From Phycisphaeraceae bacterium (GTDB taxonomy: Bacteria > Planctomycetota > Phycisphaerae > Phycisphaerales > UBA1924): a DNA stretch of 64,000 bases. The translations under genes and the position numbers were made by a program. Positions 1 to 11,649 of the stretch are shown in pieces (the stretch's first letter is position 1; each line of letters opens with the position of its first letter). The stretch lies in NCBI GenBank assembly GCA_019636555.1, contig JAHBXH010000001.1, forward strand, positions 186,001 through 250,000, written 5' to 3'. The notes beneath the pieces are model-generated. The model was not told the DNA's origin. It searched no databases and worked only from the letters and a program-made list of their open reading frames with translations.

Positions 1-1
1 G

Positions 2-382
2 GACAGCGTGCTGCTGGCAAATGGGCCGACCGGAAGCGGATCGATTCTTTCCGGAGTTTCGACCAAGTCTCTCGTGATCACCAATCTCGGTTCGAGCGAC
101 GCCGGTTCGTATACGTGCGTTGTCAGCGTCAGCACGCTCTGCGGCAACACGACAACCGCGCCCGCGGTGCTCGCGGCCACCTGCTGCCCGGCGGATTTGA
201 ACAACGATCTTGTGGTCGACGACGCCGACTTCGAGCTGTTCGTCGCCGCTTACAACACGCTCGTCTGCGGATCTCCCGAAATGCCGATCGGCTGCCAAGC
301 CGATTTCAACGGCGACGGACTCGTGGACGACACCGATTTCGTGTACTTCGTGATCGCGTACAACGAACTGGCCTGCCCATGA
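2..382 (+). CDS. 3' end of a secreted Ig-like/GC-type dockerin protein (start outside window)
   Basis: The reading frame is open from the first bases, so the gene begins upstream of the window; 126 residues are visible. The first half looks like the end of an immunoglobulin-like beta-sandwich (a SDAGSYTCVVS strand with its typical Cys, Asp and Tyr). The second half is a two-repeat GC-type dockerin-like module, each repeat of the form CxADxNxDxxVDDxDFxxF, ending in a terminal Ala-Cys-Pro. In Phycisphaerales this module is found at the C-terminus of exported proteins; its binding partner is unknown to me. All four module cysteines are present. Function of the missing N-terminal part cannot be inferred. 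Confidence 0.85.
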   Translation, partial: DSVLLANGPTGSGSILSGVSTKSLVITNLGSSDAGSYTCVVSVSTLCGNTTTAPAVLAATCCPADLNNDLVVDDADFELFVAAYNTLVCGSPEMPIGCQADFNGDGLVDDTDFVYFVIAYNELACP

Positions 383-559
383 GCCTCACGCACGTGCAGG
401 CTTTCGACGGGCTTCGGACTCGGGTTTGATGCGGAATCGTCCGAGAACCAATTGAGATTATCGGTACTAATTCCGAAATCTCGGAGAACTGTTTCTCCGT
501 ATCTTGCTTTACACTTCCTTCAGACTGCGCGTGCCGCTCCGGGACGGCGGAGGGTCCCA

Positions 560-2764
560 ATGCTGATTCGAGTTTCTGTCGCGTTTGCGATTTCACTCTG
601 TCTTTGTGCCGCGTCCTTCGCCGGCCCTCGAAAGCCCCGGATCGTTTACATCCACGCCGAAACCACGACGCCTTCGAACGCGATCGACGTTGTTGGAAAA
701 CTCGCCGGCTCCGGTCGCTTCAGCGCTGTTGATCTGTACAACGCGAATCTCGTCACTCCGCTGATCGAGCAGTTGAAGTCGTACGACGCGGCGCTCGTCG
801 CGAACCGCGACGGCTGGCTGGATCGGAATGCTCTCGGCAATGTGCTCGCCGACTACGTCGATGCCGGGTACGGCGTGGTGCTCGCGCCGTTCACCAACAC
901 CGGTTCGACGAACATGAATCTGGGCGGGCGATGGACCGGCTCGTACAACGGCATCCTCTTCAGCCCGAACATCACGGGCGCCGCGACGCTCGGCGCGTTC
1001 ACGCTGCCGGACCATCAGCCGAGCACCGGAGTTCAGACGTTCAACGGCGGCTCGTTTTCGTATCGTCCTTCGGGCTCGACGCTGCAGGCCGGGTGCACGG
1101 TTTCGTTCGCATGGTCCGACGGGAAGCCGCTGTCCACCATCGGCCCGCTTCAGAACCGCGCCGACATCGGCTTCTATCCGCCCTCGAGCGATGTGAATCC
1201 GGGTTACTGGAGCACATCGACCGACGGCACGCAGATCATGGTGAACGCGCTGCTGTACACGATTCGGCCCAAGGTGCTCATCTGCGCTGCCGCGGCGATC
1301 TTTGGAACCGGCAGCACTTCCGACCCTCGCTTCACCGATCCGCGCAACAAGCTTGTCGGAACGGGCTATTTCTCTGCCATCGATCTCTACGACGCCGGGC
1401 TTAGCACGCCGACGCTCGCGGATCTTCAGAAGTACGACATCGTGCTCACTTGGAACAACGTCAATTATGCCGATCCGGTCGCGATGGGGAACGTGCTCGC
1501 CGACTACGTTGATTGGGGAGGCGGCGTGTGCGTCGCGGTCTTCGCCTCTTCCGGCGGCTCCTCGGTCATGCCGCTGCAGGGTCGATGGGCGACCGGCAGC
1601 TATCGGCTCATCGACGCGATGGGCGGCACCACCAGCGGAACGCAGGCGACGCTCGGAAATGTCGCATATCCCGGCCACCCGACCATGAACCTGGTGACCA
1701 CGTTCGATGGCGGTGTGCGGAGCTTCCGTCCGACTTCGACCACATTGCCGTCGAGCGCGGTCCTGATCGCGCAATGGTCCGATGGAAAGCCGCTGATCGT
1801 CGCTTCGACGACACGCCACAACCGGTGCGACCTCGGGATGTATCCGCCTTCTGCGTTTGTCAATCCCGAATTCTGGGTCGAGTCGACCAACGGCGCGCGG
1901 ATCATGGCGAACGCGCTCCTCTATACGGCGCGACCGTACATCGGGATTCTCCATTCGGAGACGAGCATTCTGACCGCCCCGATGCGCAGCCGATTGCAGC
2001 TCCAGCGTCGCTTCAGCGCCGTGGATGTTTTCACTTCTCTCCAGACCGCGAACCCGACAGCCTCGTCCCTGCGACCGTATTCGGCGCTGCTGCTCTGGGG
2101 CAATAACAACTTCGCCGACGCGACCGGACTCGGCAACGTTCTCGCGGATTACGTCGATGCCGGCGGCGGCGTTGTCGAAGGGCTGTATTCCAACGTCGCA
2201 AACCCTTCCGCAAACAACCGCCCGAAGGGTCGGTGGACCTCACAGGGCTATGACATCACGCCCGAGTCCTCGCTGCCTCCTTCCATTTCCGGAACCAACG
2301 CGACGCTCGGCGCGAATCTCGCTTTCAATCACCCCGTGACCACCTTTGTCCGAAAGTTCGACGGCGGGACCGGCAGCATCCGCCAGAGCACGAATCCCAA
2401 TTTGAGGGGCCGCCGGCTCCTGCAATGGTCCGACGGAAAAATGCTGGCGAGCATCCACAATTTCCGGCGCCGGGTGGATATGGGCTTTTTCCCTCCCGCC
2501 ACTCCCGAATACGTCCCGGGCTGGGTAGTCCGGACCGATGGCACCGTTTTGCTCTCGAATGCCCTCGACTATGTGTCCGGCATGAAACTCTGTCCCGGCG
2601 ACTTCAACGGCGACGGGTTCATCGATGATTCCGATTTCGTGAACTTCGCCGGCTTCTACAACACCTTCGTCGACCCGCGCGGCGATCTGACCGGCGACAG
2701 TTTCACGGACGATGCGGACTTCGTTCAGTTTGCCGCGGCATACGAAAAACTGGTGTGTCCGTAA
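560..2764 (+). CDS. Secreted protein with three internal ~200-residue repeats and a dockerin-like tail
   Basis: 734 residues. The ATG at 560 is preferred to the longer frame from 452 because it has a GGAGG-type ribosome site 8 bases upstream and starts directly with a signal peptide (MLIRVSVAFAISLCLCAASFA). The mature protein is three tandem copies of a unit of about 210 residues. Each copy contains RFSAVDxY/F, a GNVLADYVDAGGGV-type segment, a GRW motif, an xxWSDGKPL segment and a final NALLYT-type helix. The unit resembles the Rossmann-like fold of ThuA/glutamine-amidotransferase-like domains (inference from the hydrophobic strand pattern), but I see no catalytic triad. The C-terminal dockerin-like module has only the two outer cysteines. 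A role in surface binding is a guess. Confidence 0.85.
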   Translation: MLIRVSVAFAISLCLCAASFAGPRKPRIVYIHAETTTPSNAIDVVGKLAGSGRFSAVDLYNANLVTPLIEQLKSYDAALVANRDGWLDRNALGNVLADYVDAGYGVVLAPFTNTGSTNMNLGGRWTGSYNGILFSPNITGAATLGAFTLPDHQPSTGVQTFNGGSFSYRPSGSTLQAGCTVSFAWSDGKPLSTIGPLQNRADIGFYPPSSDVNPGYWSTSTDGTQIMVNALLYTIRPKVLICAAAAIFGTGSTSDPRFTDPRNKLVGTGYFSAIDLYDAGLSTPTLADLQKYDIVLTWNNVNYADPVAMGNVLADYVDWGGGVCVAVFASSGGSSVMPLQGRWATGSYRLIDAMGGTTSGTQATLGNVAYPGHPTMNLVTTFDGGVRSFRPTSTTLPSSAVLIAQWSDGKPLIVASTTRHNRCDLGMYPPSAFVNPEFWVESTNGARIMANALLYTARPYIGILHSETSILTAPMRSRLQLQRRFSAVDVFTSLQTANPTASSLRPYSALLLWGNNNFADATGLGNVLADYVDAGGGVVEGLYSNVANPSANNRPKGRWTSQGYDITPESSLPPSISGTNATLGANLAFNHPVTTFVRKFDGGTGSIRQSTNPNLRGRRLLQWSDGKMLASIHNFRRRVDMGFFPPATPEYVPGWVVRTDGTVLLSNALDYVSGMKLCPGDFNGDGFIDDSDFVNFAGFYNTFVDPRGDLTGDSFTDDADFVQFAAAYEKLVCP

Positions 2765-2847
2765 TTTGCCCCAGCTGACGCTTGCCCCCCCGTTACAGGA
2801 CGTAGCGCCCAAACGTACGCGATCGCGTGCTTTTCCGTTTTTTTTTC

Positions 2848-2876
2848 TTGAGGCGGCTTGCGCATTCCCGTATTCT
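2848..2876 (+). promoter_or_regulatory. Predicted sigma-70-type promoter of the metalloprotease gene
   Basis: TTGAGG, 17 bases, TATTCT, placed about 57 bases before the ATG at 2933. The same arrangement occurs before other secreted-protein genes in this window. Confidence 0.5.
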
Positions 2877-2932
2877 GTTGGATTCGCTCCCCGCCCCGGA
2901 CGGGCGGAAAGTCCAAATAAGAGAGGGATCGC

Positions 2933-5677
2933 ATGCGCGGAAGCAGTCGTCGTGGCACCCACAGGGTTCTTTCGTATTCCTGTGCCGTGTTGATGTTGTC
3001 AGTCGGCCTTTGCACCTCGGCCAATGCAGGTCCGAAGAACAACGGCCCTGTGAAGAGCGTTGGAGTGTTCGAGCCGTGGGAAGTGCTGCAGCACCGCCTG
3101 TCGGATGAAGTGCTCGGCGACAAAGCGTTTGTCCGTCCCGTCGGCGGCCGCCAGGTTCTGCTCGATCTCGACAAGATCAAGACGCAGCTCGCCGGCGCTC
3201 CGCTCGAGCGTCGTGTCGGAGACGGCGCGGGGCTCCGCGCGGCCCCCGTCGTCATCGCGCTTCCCAAGCCCGACGGCACATTCGAGCGATTTGAAATCTA
3301 TGAATCCCCCGTGTTCGCACCCGGTTTTTCGGCCGAATTCCCCGACATCAAAACGTACCGTGGCGAGTCGCTCGACAGCCCGCAGTCGAACGTGCGCTGC
3401 GATGTCACCCCACTCGGTTTTCGCGCGCAGGTGCTGAGCGCCGAGGGTTCATACTGGATCGACCCGGTGTCGATGGGCGACACCAATCTGTACTCCACCT
3501 ACCGCAAGAGCGACCTGGTCAAGTCCGAGGAGTGGACGTGCGAAGTCGTGGATCAACCCGGCGTTCCGCAGGCCCAGAATCCCTTCGAGGACCGCACGAG
3601 CGTCGGCCCCACGCTGAAGACTTATCGCCTCGCCTGCGCCGCGGACTTTGAGTACGTCTCATTCTTCGGCGGGACGGTCGCGCTCGGCCAGGCCGCGGTC
3701 GTGACCGCCGTGAACCGTGTGAACCAGGTCTACGAGAACGATCTGAACATCCACATGGATCTTGTTCCGAACAACTCGTCGATCGTCTGGGCGACCAGCG
3801 CCGACCCGTACACCAACAACAGCGGCTCCACGATGCTGGGCCAGAATCAGACCAGCCTCGACAGCATCATCGGCACCGCCAACTACGACATCGGTCACGT
3901 CTTCTCGACCGGCGGCGGCGGCGTCGCGGGGCTCGGAGTCGTCTGCACCGCCGGCAACAAGGCCCGCGGCGTCACGGGCTCGGGCGCGCCGACCGGCGAC
4001 GCGTTCTGGATTGACTACGTCGCCCACGAAATGGGGCACCAGTTCGGCGGCAATCACACGTTCAACGGCGCCGATAGCAACTGCGGATCGAACCGCGCGG
4101 CGTCCGCGGCCTACGAGCCGGGTTCGGGCTCGACCATCATGGCCTACGCCGGAATCTGCGGCAGCAACAACCTGCAGAACAATTCCGACCCCTACTTCCA
4201 TGTCAAAAGCTTCGACGAGATCCTCACCTACACCAACTCGCGCACGTGTCAGGTGAATTCCGCGACGGGCAACAACCCGCCGACCGTGTCCGCTTCCGGA
4301 GCCAACATCCCGATCAACACGCCCTACACGCTCACGGCGTCGGGCAGCGATCCGGATGGCGATGCGATCACGTACTGCTGGGAAATGTACCTGCTCGGCA
4401 ATTCGCAGAGCGCAACCGGCTTCCCCTCGAACTTCCCCGACACCGGTTCGAACGGCGCTTTCCAGCGCTCATGGAATCCGGCGATCCCCGAATTCCGTCA
4501 GTTCCCGCGCAACTCCAACCTGTTGGCGAACACCTTTGCCTTCGGTGAGACGCTGCCACTTTTCTCGCGCAACATTCCTTACCGGGTGAGCGTGCGTGAC
4601 AACAAGGGCGGAGTCAACAACACGCAGATCACGATCACCGTGACCAACACGTCCGGTCCGTTCGTCGTGACCAGCCCCAACACCGCCGTCTCATGGGCGG
4701 GCGGCAGCACCCAGAGCGTGACATGGAATGTTGCCAACACCACGGCCGCTCCGGTCGGCGCGGCGAACGTCGACATCCTGCTGTCGACCGACGGAGGCAA
4801 CACCTACCCGCACACGCTCGCCTCGGCTGTGCCGAACAACGGGTCGGCGGACGTTGTGCTGCCCAATATTGCGACCACGACCGCGCGCATGAAGGTTCAG
4901 GGAAGCGGCAAGATCTTCTTCGATATCAGCAACACCAACTTCACCATCACCGCCGCGGCGAATCCGTCCAACCCGACGAATCCGCAGGCCAGCCCGTCTT
5001 CGGTCTGCACGGGCGACAATGTCACCCTTTCGGTTGATGCTCCCCCGGGCGGCGTCGTCATCGACTGGTACTCCGGTTCCTGCGGCGGCACGTTCGTCGC
5101 CACCGGCACGTCGATCAATGTGAACCCGGTCGCCGCGACCACCTACTTCGCCCGCGCACGCCGCACGTCGGACAGCGCGGTCTCGGCGGGCTGCGCCTCG
5201 GCTTCTGTCTCGATCCTGCCCTCCCCGGTTGCTCCGAGCGGCGCTTCGTCCGATCGCAACAACCTCTGCCAGTTCGATGGAGGCAGCATTGTTCTCTCGG
5301 CGACCGGCGGCTCGGGTTCGACGCTCCGCTGGTTCGCGGGCTCCTGCGCCGGCACGCAGATCGGAACCGGCAACGGTCTCTCGATCTCGGCGCCGACGAT
5401 GACCACCACCTACTACGCACGCTGGGAAACCTCCTGCGGCGTCAGCAGCTGCGCCGCGGTCACCGTGACCGTCCGTATCTGCCCGGCCGACTTCAATTGC
5501 GACGGCGTGGTTGAAGACACCGACTTCGTGGTCTTCGCCAACTCCTACGACATCTTTGATTGCAGCGAGCCCTCGATGATCAACAACTGCGCCGCCGACA
5601 TCAACGGTGACGGATTTGTTGACGACACCGACTTCGTGATGTTCGCCGCGGCGTACGACGCGTTCGAGTGCCCCTGA
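2933..5677 (+). CDS. Secreted reprolysin-like zinc metalloprotease with Ig-like domains and dockerin-like tail
   Basis: 914 residues with a twin-arginine-poor but clear signal peptide (hydrophobic LSYSCAVLMLSVGLCTSANA). The N-terminal ~200 residues look like a reprolysin propeptide. The catalytic domain carries HEMGHQFGGNHTF at about residues 365-377, the HExxHxxGxxH zinc site of metzincins, followed by a Met in SGSTIMAYAG as Met-turn. This matches the reprolysin-like M12B-type family common in Bacteroidetes and planctomycetes. After it come a cadherin/PKD-like domain, another beta-sandwich (PFVVTSPNTAVSW onwards) and two Ig-like domains rich in CTGDNVTLSV-type strands, then a four-Cys dockerin-like module ending ECP. 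Likely an extracellular protease. The ribosome site GAGAGGGA precedes the ATG. Confidence 0.9.
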   Translation: MRGSSRRGTHRVLSYSCAVLMLSVGLCTSANAGPKNNGPVKSVGVFEPWEVLQHRLSDEVLGDKAFVRPVGGRQVLLDLDKIKTQLAGAPLERRVGDGAGLRAAPVVIALPKPDGTFERFEIYESPVFAPGFSAEFPDIKTYRGESLDSPQSNVRCDVTPLGFRAQVLSAEGSYWIDPVSMGDTNLYSTYRKSDLVKSEEWTCEVVDQPGVPQAQNPFEDRTSVGPTLKTYRLACAADFEYVSFFGGTVALGQAAVVTAVNRVNQVYENDLNIHMDLVPNNSSIVWATSADPYTNNSGSTMLGQNQTSLDSIIGTANYDIGHVFSTGGGGVAGLGVVCTAGNKARGVTGSGAPTGDAFWIDYVAHEMGHQFGGNHTFNGADSNCGSNRAASAAYEPGSGSTIMAYAGICGSNNLQNNSDPYFHVKSFDEILTYTNSRTCQVNSATGNNPPTVSASGANIPINTPYTLTASGSDPDGDAITYCWEMYLLGNSQSATGFPSNFPDTGSNGAFQRSWNPAIPEFRQFPRNSNLLANTFAFGETLPLFSRNIPYRVSVRDNKGGVNNTQITITVTNTSGPFVVTSPNTAVSWAGGSTQSVTWNVANTTAAPVGAANVDILLSTDGGNTYPHTLASAVPNNGSADVVLPNIATTTARMKVQGSGKIFFDISNTNFTITAAANPSNPTNPQASPSSVCTGDNVTLSVDAPPGGVVIDWYSGSCGGTFVATGTSINVNPVAATTYFARARRTSDSAVSAGCASASVSILPSPVAPSGASSDRNNLCQFDGGSIVLSATGGSGSTLRWFAGSCAGTQIGTGNGLSISAPTMTTTYYARWETSCGVSSCAAVTVTVRICPADFNCDGVVEDTDFVVFANSYDIFDCSEPSMINNCAADINGDGFVDDTDFVMFAAAYDAFECP

Positions 5678-5704
5678 GTCGAACGGCTTTCTTTGATTCT
5701 TTTC

Positions 5705-5738
5705 GCCGCCCGGGAAGTCCCCGGGCGGCTTTCTTTTT
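5705..5738 (+). terminator. Rho-independent terminator of the metalloprotease gene
   Basis: A perfect 10-bp stem GCCGCCCGGG/CCCGGGCGGC with a 5-base loop is followed by TTTCTTTTT, 27 bases after the stop codon. Confidence 0.9.
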
Positions 5739-5909
5739 GGAGCGCTCTCGCAAATGAAACCATCTCGTCCGCACGCGCCGCGTCGCCGACCACTTGCAGC
5801 GCCGTTCTTCGGCCCCTTCGCCTGAAGAATCGTTCATGCAACAGAACCGCTGTACCCTCGGCTCGGCAATCGGACCGAAGCGCCAACTTCGGGTTTGACC
5901 GGTTTGAGC

Positions 5910-5938
5910 TTGGGAACTTGCGGTTCATCACGTAAAAT
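5910..5938 (+). promoter_or_regulatory. Predicted promoter of the amylase gene
   Basis: TTGGGA, 17 bases, TAAAAT, ending 28 bases before the ATG at 5967. Confidence 0.55.
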
Positions 5939-5966
5939 CGGCATTCCACCTTGGAGTTCCGCCCGC

Positions 5967-8558
5967 ATGACAATCGCCCGCAAGTTCGGCGCGCTCGGCG
6001 CGTGTGTCTTCTTCGCGTTCTCCGCGTCGTCCGAACCCCTCGACGTTGCGGACGACATCTTCTATCAGTTCATGCCGATCAGTTGGCGCGACAGCGACAA
6101 CGACCAGTATCGCTACGGCGATTTCAACGGGATGACGGCAAGCCTCGACTACTTGCAATCCCTGGGCGTGACGGCGGTCTGGATGAACCCGATCTTTCCC
6201 TCCGCGGCGTATCACGGCTATCAGCACGGTGACGCGAGCACGCTCGATTCCAAGTTCGGAACCGAAGCGCAGTTCCTCGCGTTCGTGAGCGCGGCGCACG
6301 CGAAAGGAATCAAAGTCTATCTCGACTTTGTTGCCTACGGCATCAGCCACAACTCGGTCTGGTATCAATCCGCGCGCAACAACCCTTCGAGCCCATACGA
6401 CCAGTGGCTGGCGTTCACCAACGGCTCGAACACGCAGTACACGGGCTCGGTCTACAACACCTGGAGCGGCGCGAGCGTCGGCTTTATTCACTGGAATCTG
6501 AACAATATCAATCCGGTGAACCTGCAGATCGCCTGGGGTCAGAAGTGGCTCGACCCCAACAACGACGGTGACACCTCCGATGGCGTCGACGGCTATCGCC
6601 TCGATCACGCCTATTCGAACGCGCCCGAAGGATGGGGCGCCACCATCAATTTCTGGTCAACGTGGAAGCAGGGCCTGCAGGCGGTCAAGCCGAACGTGTT
6701 CACTTTCGCCGAGCAGGGCGACTGGGGCAACTACGGGACCGACCTGCTCCCCGCGTTCGACGGCGCATTCACCAAGCCCTTTGAGTTCGCGGCTCGTAGC
6801 GCGCTCTCGAGTGAAAACGCCGGGAGTCTCTATTCGTCGATGGCCGCGACGCTCGCGGCGCTCCCCGGCGGAAAACCCAAGCCCGGCGGCACATTTCTGG
6901 CCACCATCAACGATCACGACGTCGATCGCCTTGCTTCCAACATCGGCGCTTCTGGAAGCGCTGCCGGCCGCGCGAAAGCCGCCGCCGCGGTTCTCATGCT
7001 CCAGCCTCTCCCCCCGGTTCTCTATTACGGCGACGAGATCGGGATGACCGGAACCAAAGGAAACTACGGCAGCGACGCCAACGACATTCCGATGCGCGAG
7101 CCCATGAAGTGGACGCGCGTGGAGGGCGCGCCGATGTCGAACTACTGGATCCGCAACTCGAGCGCCTACAACAACCGCTTCGCACGCGACAACGACGGCA
7201 AGAGTGTTGAAGAGCAATCGGGTGTGCCCGGGTCGCTCCTCGAAACCTACCGCACGCTCGGCGCGCTCCGCAAAGCCAACGCTGCGCTCCGCCGCGGCAT
7301 CTACAACGCCGTTCCCGCCTCCAGCTCCAGAGTTTGGGCCTTCACCCGGGATCACAATCCGGCTGGCGGCCCGCGCCAGACACTCGTTGTGGCAATCAAC
7401 CTCGGAAACACCACCGCAAACACGAATCTCAACTTTTCCGGCTACACGCTTCCTGTTGGCGGTTCGACCGTGACCGACATCGTCTCGTCGCAAAGTCTGA
7501 CGGCCGTCTCTTCGGCAAACCTCACCAACTACCCCATCAGCGTCCCCGCATATTCCTACCGCGTGCTCGCGGTCTCGATCACGCCTCCCGGGCCGCCTCC
7601 GGTCGTCGTCGACGGTCTCAGCGTGCCAACCGAGCTCGGCGCACCGGAGAGTGCGCCCGGCGCGCTGCTTGCGACGCAGGAGTGCGCAACTTCGTTCGGC
7701 GACAATGTCGCCGAGCTCGATCAGATGTTCGCCCGCTCCACGCGCGATGGTCTCTTCGTCGGCATCACCGGAAACCTGCCGACCGACGGCACCGCGCTCG
7801 CGCTCTTCATCGATACCGGATCGCCAGGCCAGAATGTGCTCAATACGGCTTCACTCGGCTCCCCGCCCGGCGGCCTTTCCGATCTCAGCGGCACGCGCTT
7901 CGACGCGGGCTTCGCGCCGTCTTCGATGTTCTTTGTGAATGCCGCGGGCGCGCTGTATGTGGACTACGTCGCGCTCCCGAGCGGAGCGCCCGCGAGCAAA
8001 GCGTATCTCGGCGCGGGCGCGCCGGGCAGCGGCAACGGCCTGCTGGCCGGAGGCGGCAACCCGAATGGGGTGCATGTTGCGCTCGACCGCACCAACACGG
8101 CGGGTGTGACCGGATCATCGGCCGCGAACGCAGCGACCGCGACCAAGGGCTTTGAGTTCTACATTCCATTCGCTCAGCTCGGACTGTCTTCGCCGCCGGC
8201 TTCCTGCGCGGAGATCCGGCTCGCCGCGTTCATCGTGCGGACGAACGGAACGCTCGGCAACCAGGTGCTGCCTTCGCTTGCCGCCGGATCGGGGGAACTT
8301 GGTCTCGATCCGGACTTCACGACAATGTCCGGCAACCAGTTCGCAACATTCTCCATCCCGCCCGCCGCCGATTTCACCGGCGACTCCGTGGTGGACGACG
8401 CCGATTTCGTCGTCTTTGCCTCTGCGTACAACCTGCTTGACTGCGCCGATCCCGCGATGCCCGCGGATTGCCCCGCCGATCTCACCGGCGATGGGTTCGT
8501 GGATGACGCCGATTTCGTTCTTTTTGTCGTTGCGTACGACCATTTGCTCTGCCCGTAG
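5967..8558 (+). CDS. Secreted GH13 alpha-amylase family enzyme with dockerin-like tail
   Basis: 863 residues from the ATG at 5967. The longer frame from 5895 is rejected because a promoter lies inside it and the signal peptide starts here. The N-terminal domain is a GH13 (beta/alpha)8 barrel. Visible motifs are VYLDFVAYGISHNS (region I-like), DGYRLDH with Asp213 as predicted nucleophile, FAEQG with Glu249 as acid/base, and INDHDVDR with Asp318 as the third carboxylate. A C-terminal amylase beta-domain follows (to about residue 560), then a domain of ~230 residues of unknown fold beginning VVVDGLSVPTELGAPE, and a four-Cys dockerin-like module ending LCP. It should hydrolyse alpha-glucans outside the cell; the exact specificity cannot be read. 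Confidence 0.9.
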   Translation: MTIARKFGALGACVFFAFSASSEPLDVADDIFYQFMPISWRDSDNDQYRYGDFNGMTASLDYLQSLGVTAVWMNPIFPSAAYHGYQHGDASTLDSKFGTEAQFLAFVSAAHAKGIKVYLDFVAYGISHNSVWYQSARNNPSSPYDQWLAFTNGSNTQYTGSVYNTWSGASVGFIHWNLNNINPVNLQIAWGQKWLDPNNDGDTSDGVDGYRLDHAYSNAPEGWGATINFWSTWKQGLQAVKPNVFTFAEQGDWGNYGTDLLPAFDGAFTKPFEFAARSALSSENAGSLYSSMAATLAALPGGKPKPGGTFLATINDHDVDRLASNIGASGSAAGRAKAAAAVLMLQPLPPVLYYGDEIGMTGTKGNYGSDANDIPMREPMKWTRVEGAPMSNYWIRNSSAYNNRFARDNDGKSVEEQSGVPGSLLETYRTLGALRKANAALRRGIYNAVPASSSRVWAFTRDHNPAGGPRQTLVVAINLGNTTANTNLNFSGYTLPVGGSTVTDIVSSQSLTAVSSANLTNYPISVPAYSYRVLAVSITPPGPPPVVVDGLSVPTELGAPESAPGALLATQECATSFGDNVAELDQMFARSTRDGLFVGITGNLPTDGTALALFIDTGSPGQNVLNTASLGSPPGGLSDLSGTRFDAGFAPSSMFFVNAAGALYVDYVALPSGAPASKAYLGAGAPGSGNGLLAGGGNPNGVHVALDRTNTAGVTGSSAANAATATKGFEFYIPFAQLGLSSPPASCAEIRLAAFIVRTNGTLGNQVLPSLAAGSGELGLDPDFTTMSGNQFATFSIPPAADFTGDSVVDDADFVVFASAYNLLDCADPAMPADCPADLTGDGFVDDADFVLFVVAYDHLLCP

Positions 8559-8784
8559 CCCCAACCAGAGAATTGCGGTCGCGTCGGCGGGCGCCACGGC
8601 AATAAACTCTCCCTCATCCGCGCATCGCTCGCGACGCATGATCTTTGCGCTCTGCCCGCTGGCTGTTTGCAGCTTGCTCAATCGTTGTTTGGCCCCGCTT
8701 CAACGCTTGCGCGAAGAACCAGCGCCTTCTCCCGCCTGAATCTCTGCGCTCTGTCGCGGCGCACTGTGCCGCGGATTTTTCCCT

Positions 8785-8814
8785 TTGACATCCGCGCGAT
8801 CATCCTGTTAGCCT
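8785..8814 (+). promoter_or_regulatory. Predicted promoter of the sulfatase gene
   Basis: TTGACA (8785-8790), 18 bases, TAGCCT (8809-8814), 33 bases before the ATG at 8848. The TTAGCCT box recurs before the gene at 20372. Confidence 0.55.
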
Positions 8815-8847
8815 CGTGTCACTCACCCCTCAATCAAGGAGTGTTCG

Positions 8848-10421
<1,574 letters not shown>

Positions 10422-10575
10422 ATTTCCGAATCTCTGCGGCTGCAGGCGAAAGCAAGTTCAAAACTGATCGACGCGAGGGATTCGGCGCGTTCGATTGAGC
10501 AGTCGACTCCGAGCCTCCCCGGGGAAAGGCAGCGGGATCCTTCCCTTAAACAACGCAGCACCGGAGGAACAACTC

Positions 10576-11649
10576 ATGAACGCGGCCACGCAAGCCTTCG
10601 CAACAACAGGCCTTTGCCTCTGCACGTCTGCACTCGCCGGGCTTTCTCAGTCTTCGGTTACTGCTCCGGGCGGCCTCGCACAGGCCTGCGCCGGTCCGCA
10701 AACTCCCGGCAACAACCCGTGGCCGGGCGACGATTTCGCGTCGTACCACACCGCCGCGGGTTCGGACGTGGATGAGGGTTTGTTCGCGGGCAACTCGTCC
10801 GACAGCCGCAGCGCGTCGTATTCGGCCGCCAACTACTCGAGTTCGAGCAGCGGCACCGCCGCGATGGGGGTCGTTGTCGGCGACGCGCACAACGACGCGC
10901 CGAACAACTCGCTCTTCGCGCAGGCCGACTTCAACGGCGGATGGAAGGACACGTTCCTCATCGCCAACGCCGCGTACACCGGACAAACCGGCTACCTCGT
11001 TTTCAAGCTCCATGTCACCGGCAGCCTTGCCGCCGCAAAGTTCGCCGGCTCCGCGAACCTCCGCGTCGCGGGTTACAAGGACAACGCGCGGCTCGCGACA
11101 AACGCCTTCTTTGACAAAGGCAACTCGGATGTGCTCGGAACGACCTGGCAATACGGAAACTGGGCGCTCTCCACCGGAAACGTCAACGAAACCAAGAACA
11201 AATCCGTGAATGGCGTCGTGACGTTCTCGTGCCCATTCACCTTCGGCACGACATTCAATCTGGGAATCTACGGTCTTGCCCGCGCCGGCATGAGATCGGC
11301 AAGCGGTGTGGCGGGAAACTCGACAGCCGACGCGATTCTGACGAAGCTGAATTGGGGCGGCATTGTCGGTGTCTATGTTGATGGCAGCCCGGTTTCCGGA
11401 TCAGCCGTCTCGTCGGGGACAGGAATCAACTGGGGCCTTCCGATCGGAAACTGCCCGGGCGATCTCAACGGCGACGGCTTCGTGGACGACTCCGACTTCG
11501 TGCTCTTTGTCGTCGCGTACAACCTCCTCGACTGCGCCGATCCGTCGATGCCGGCCGGATGCCCATCGGACCTGACCGGCGATGGATTTGTCGATGACGC
11601 CGATTTCGTGCAGTTCGTGTTTGCGTATAACAACCTGATCTGCCCGTAG
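10576..11649 (+). CDS. Secreted protein of unknown function with dockerin-like tail
   Basis: 357 residues. The ATG at 10576 follows a GGAGG ribosome site (10563-10567) and opens a signal peptide (ATTGLCLCTSALAGLSQ). The body of about 230 residues is rich in Ser, Ala, Asn and Gly and has alternating hydrophobic strands typical of a beta-sandwich; it contains no enzyme motif I recognise. A four-Cys GC-type dockerin-like module ends the protein with ICP. The neighbours are also exported proteins, so it is probably a surface or extracellular component. Confidence 0.85.
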   Translation: MNAATQAFATTGLCLCTSALAGLSQSSVTAPGGLAQACAGPQTPGNNPWPGDDFASYHTAAGSDVDEGLFAGNSSDSRSASYSAANYSSSSSGTAAMGVVVGDAHNDAPNNSLFAQADFNGGWKDTFLIANAAYTGQTGYLVFKLHVTGSLAAAKFAGSANLRVAGYKDNARLATNAFFDKGNSDVLGTTWQYGNWALSTGNVNETKNKSVNGVVTFSCPFTFGTTFNLGIYGLARAGMRSASGVAGNSTADAILTKLNWGGIVGVYVDGSPVSGSAVSSGTGINWGLPIGNCPGDLNGDGFVDDSDFVLFVVAYNLLDCADPSMPAGCPSDLTGDGFVDDADFVQFVFAYNNLICP

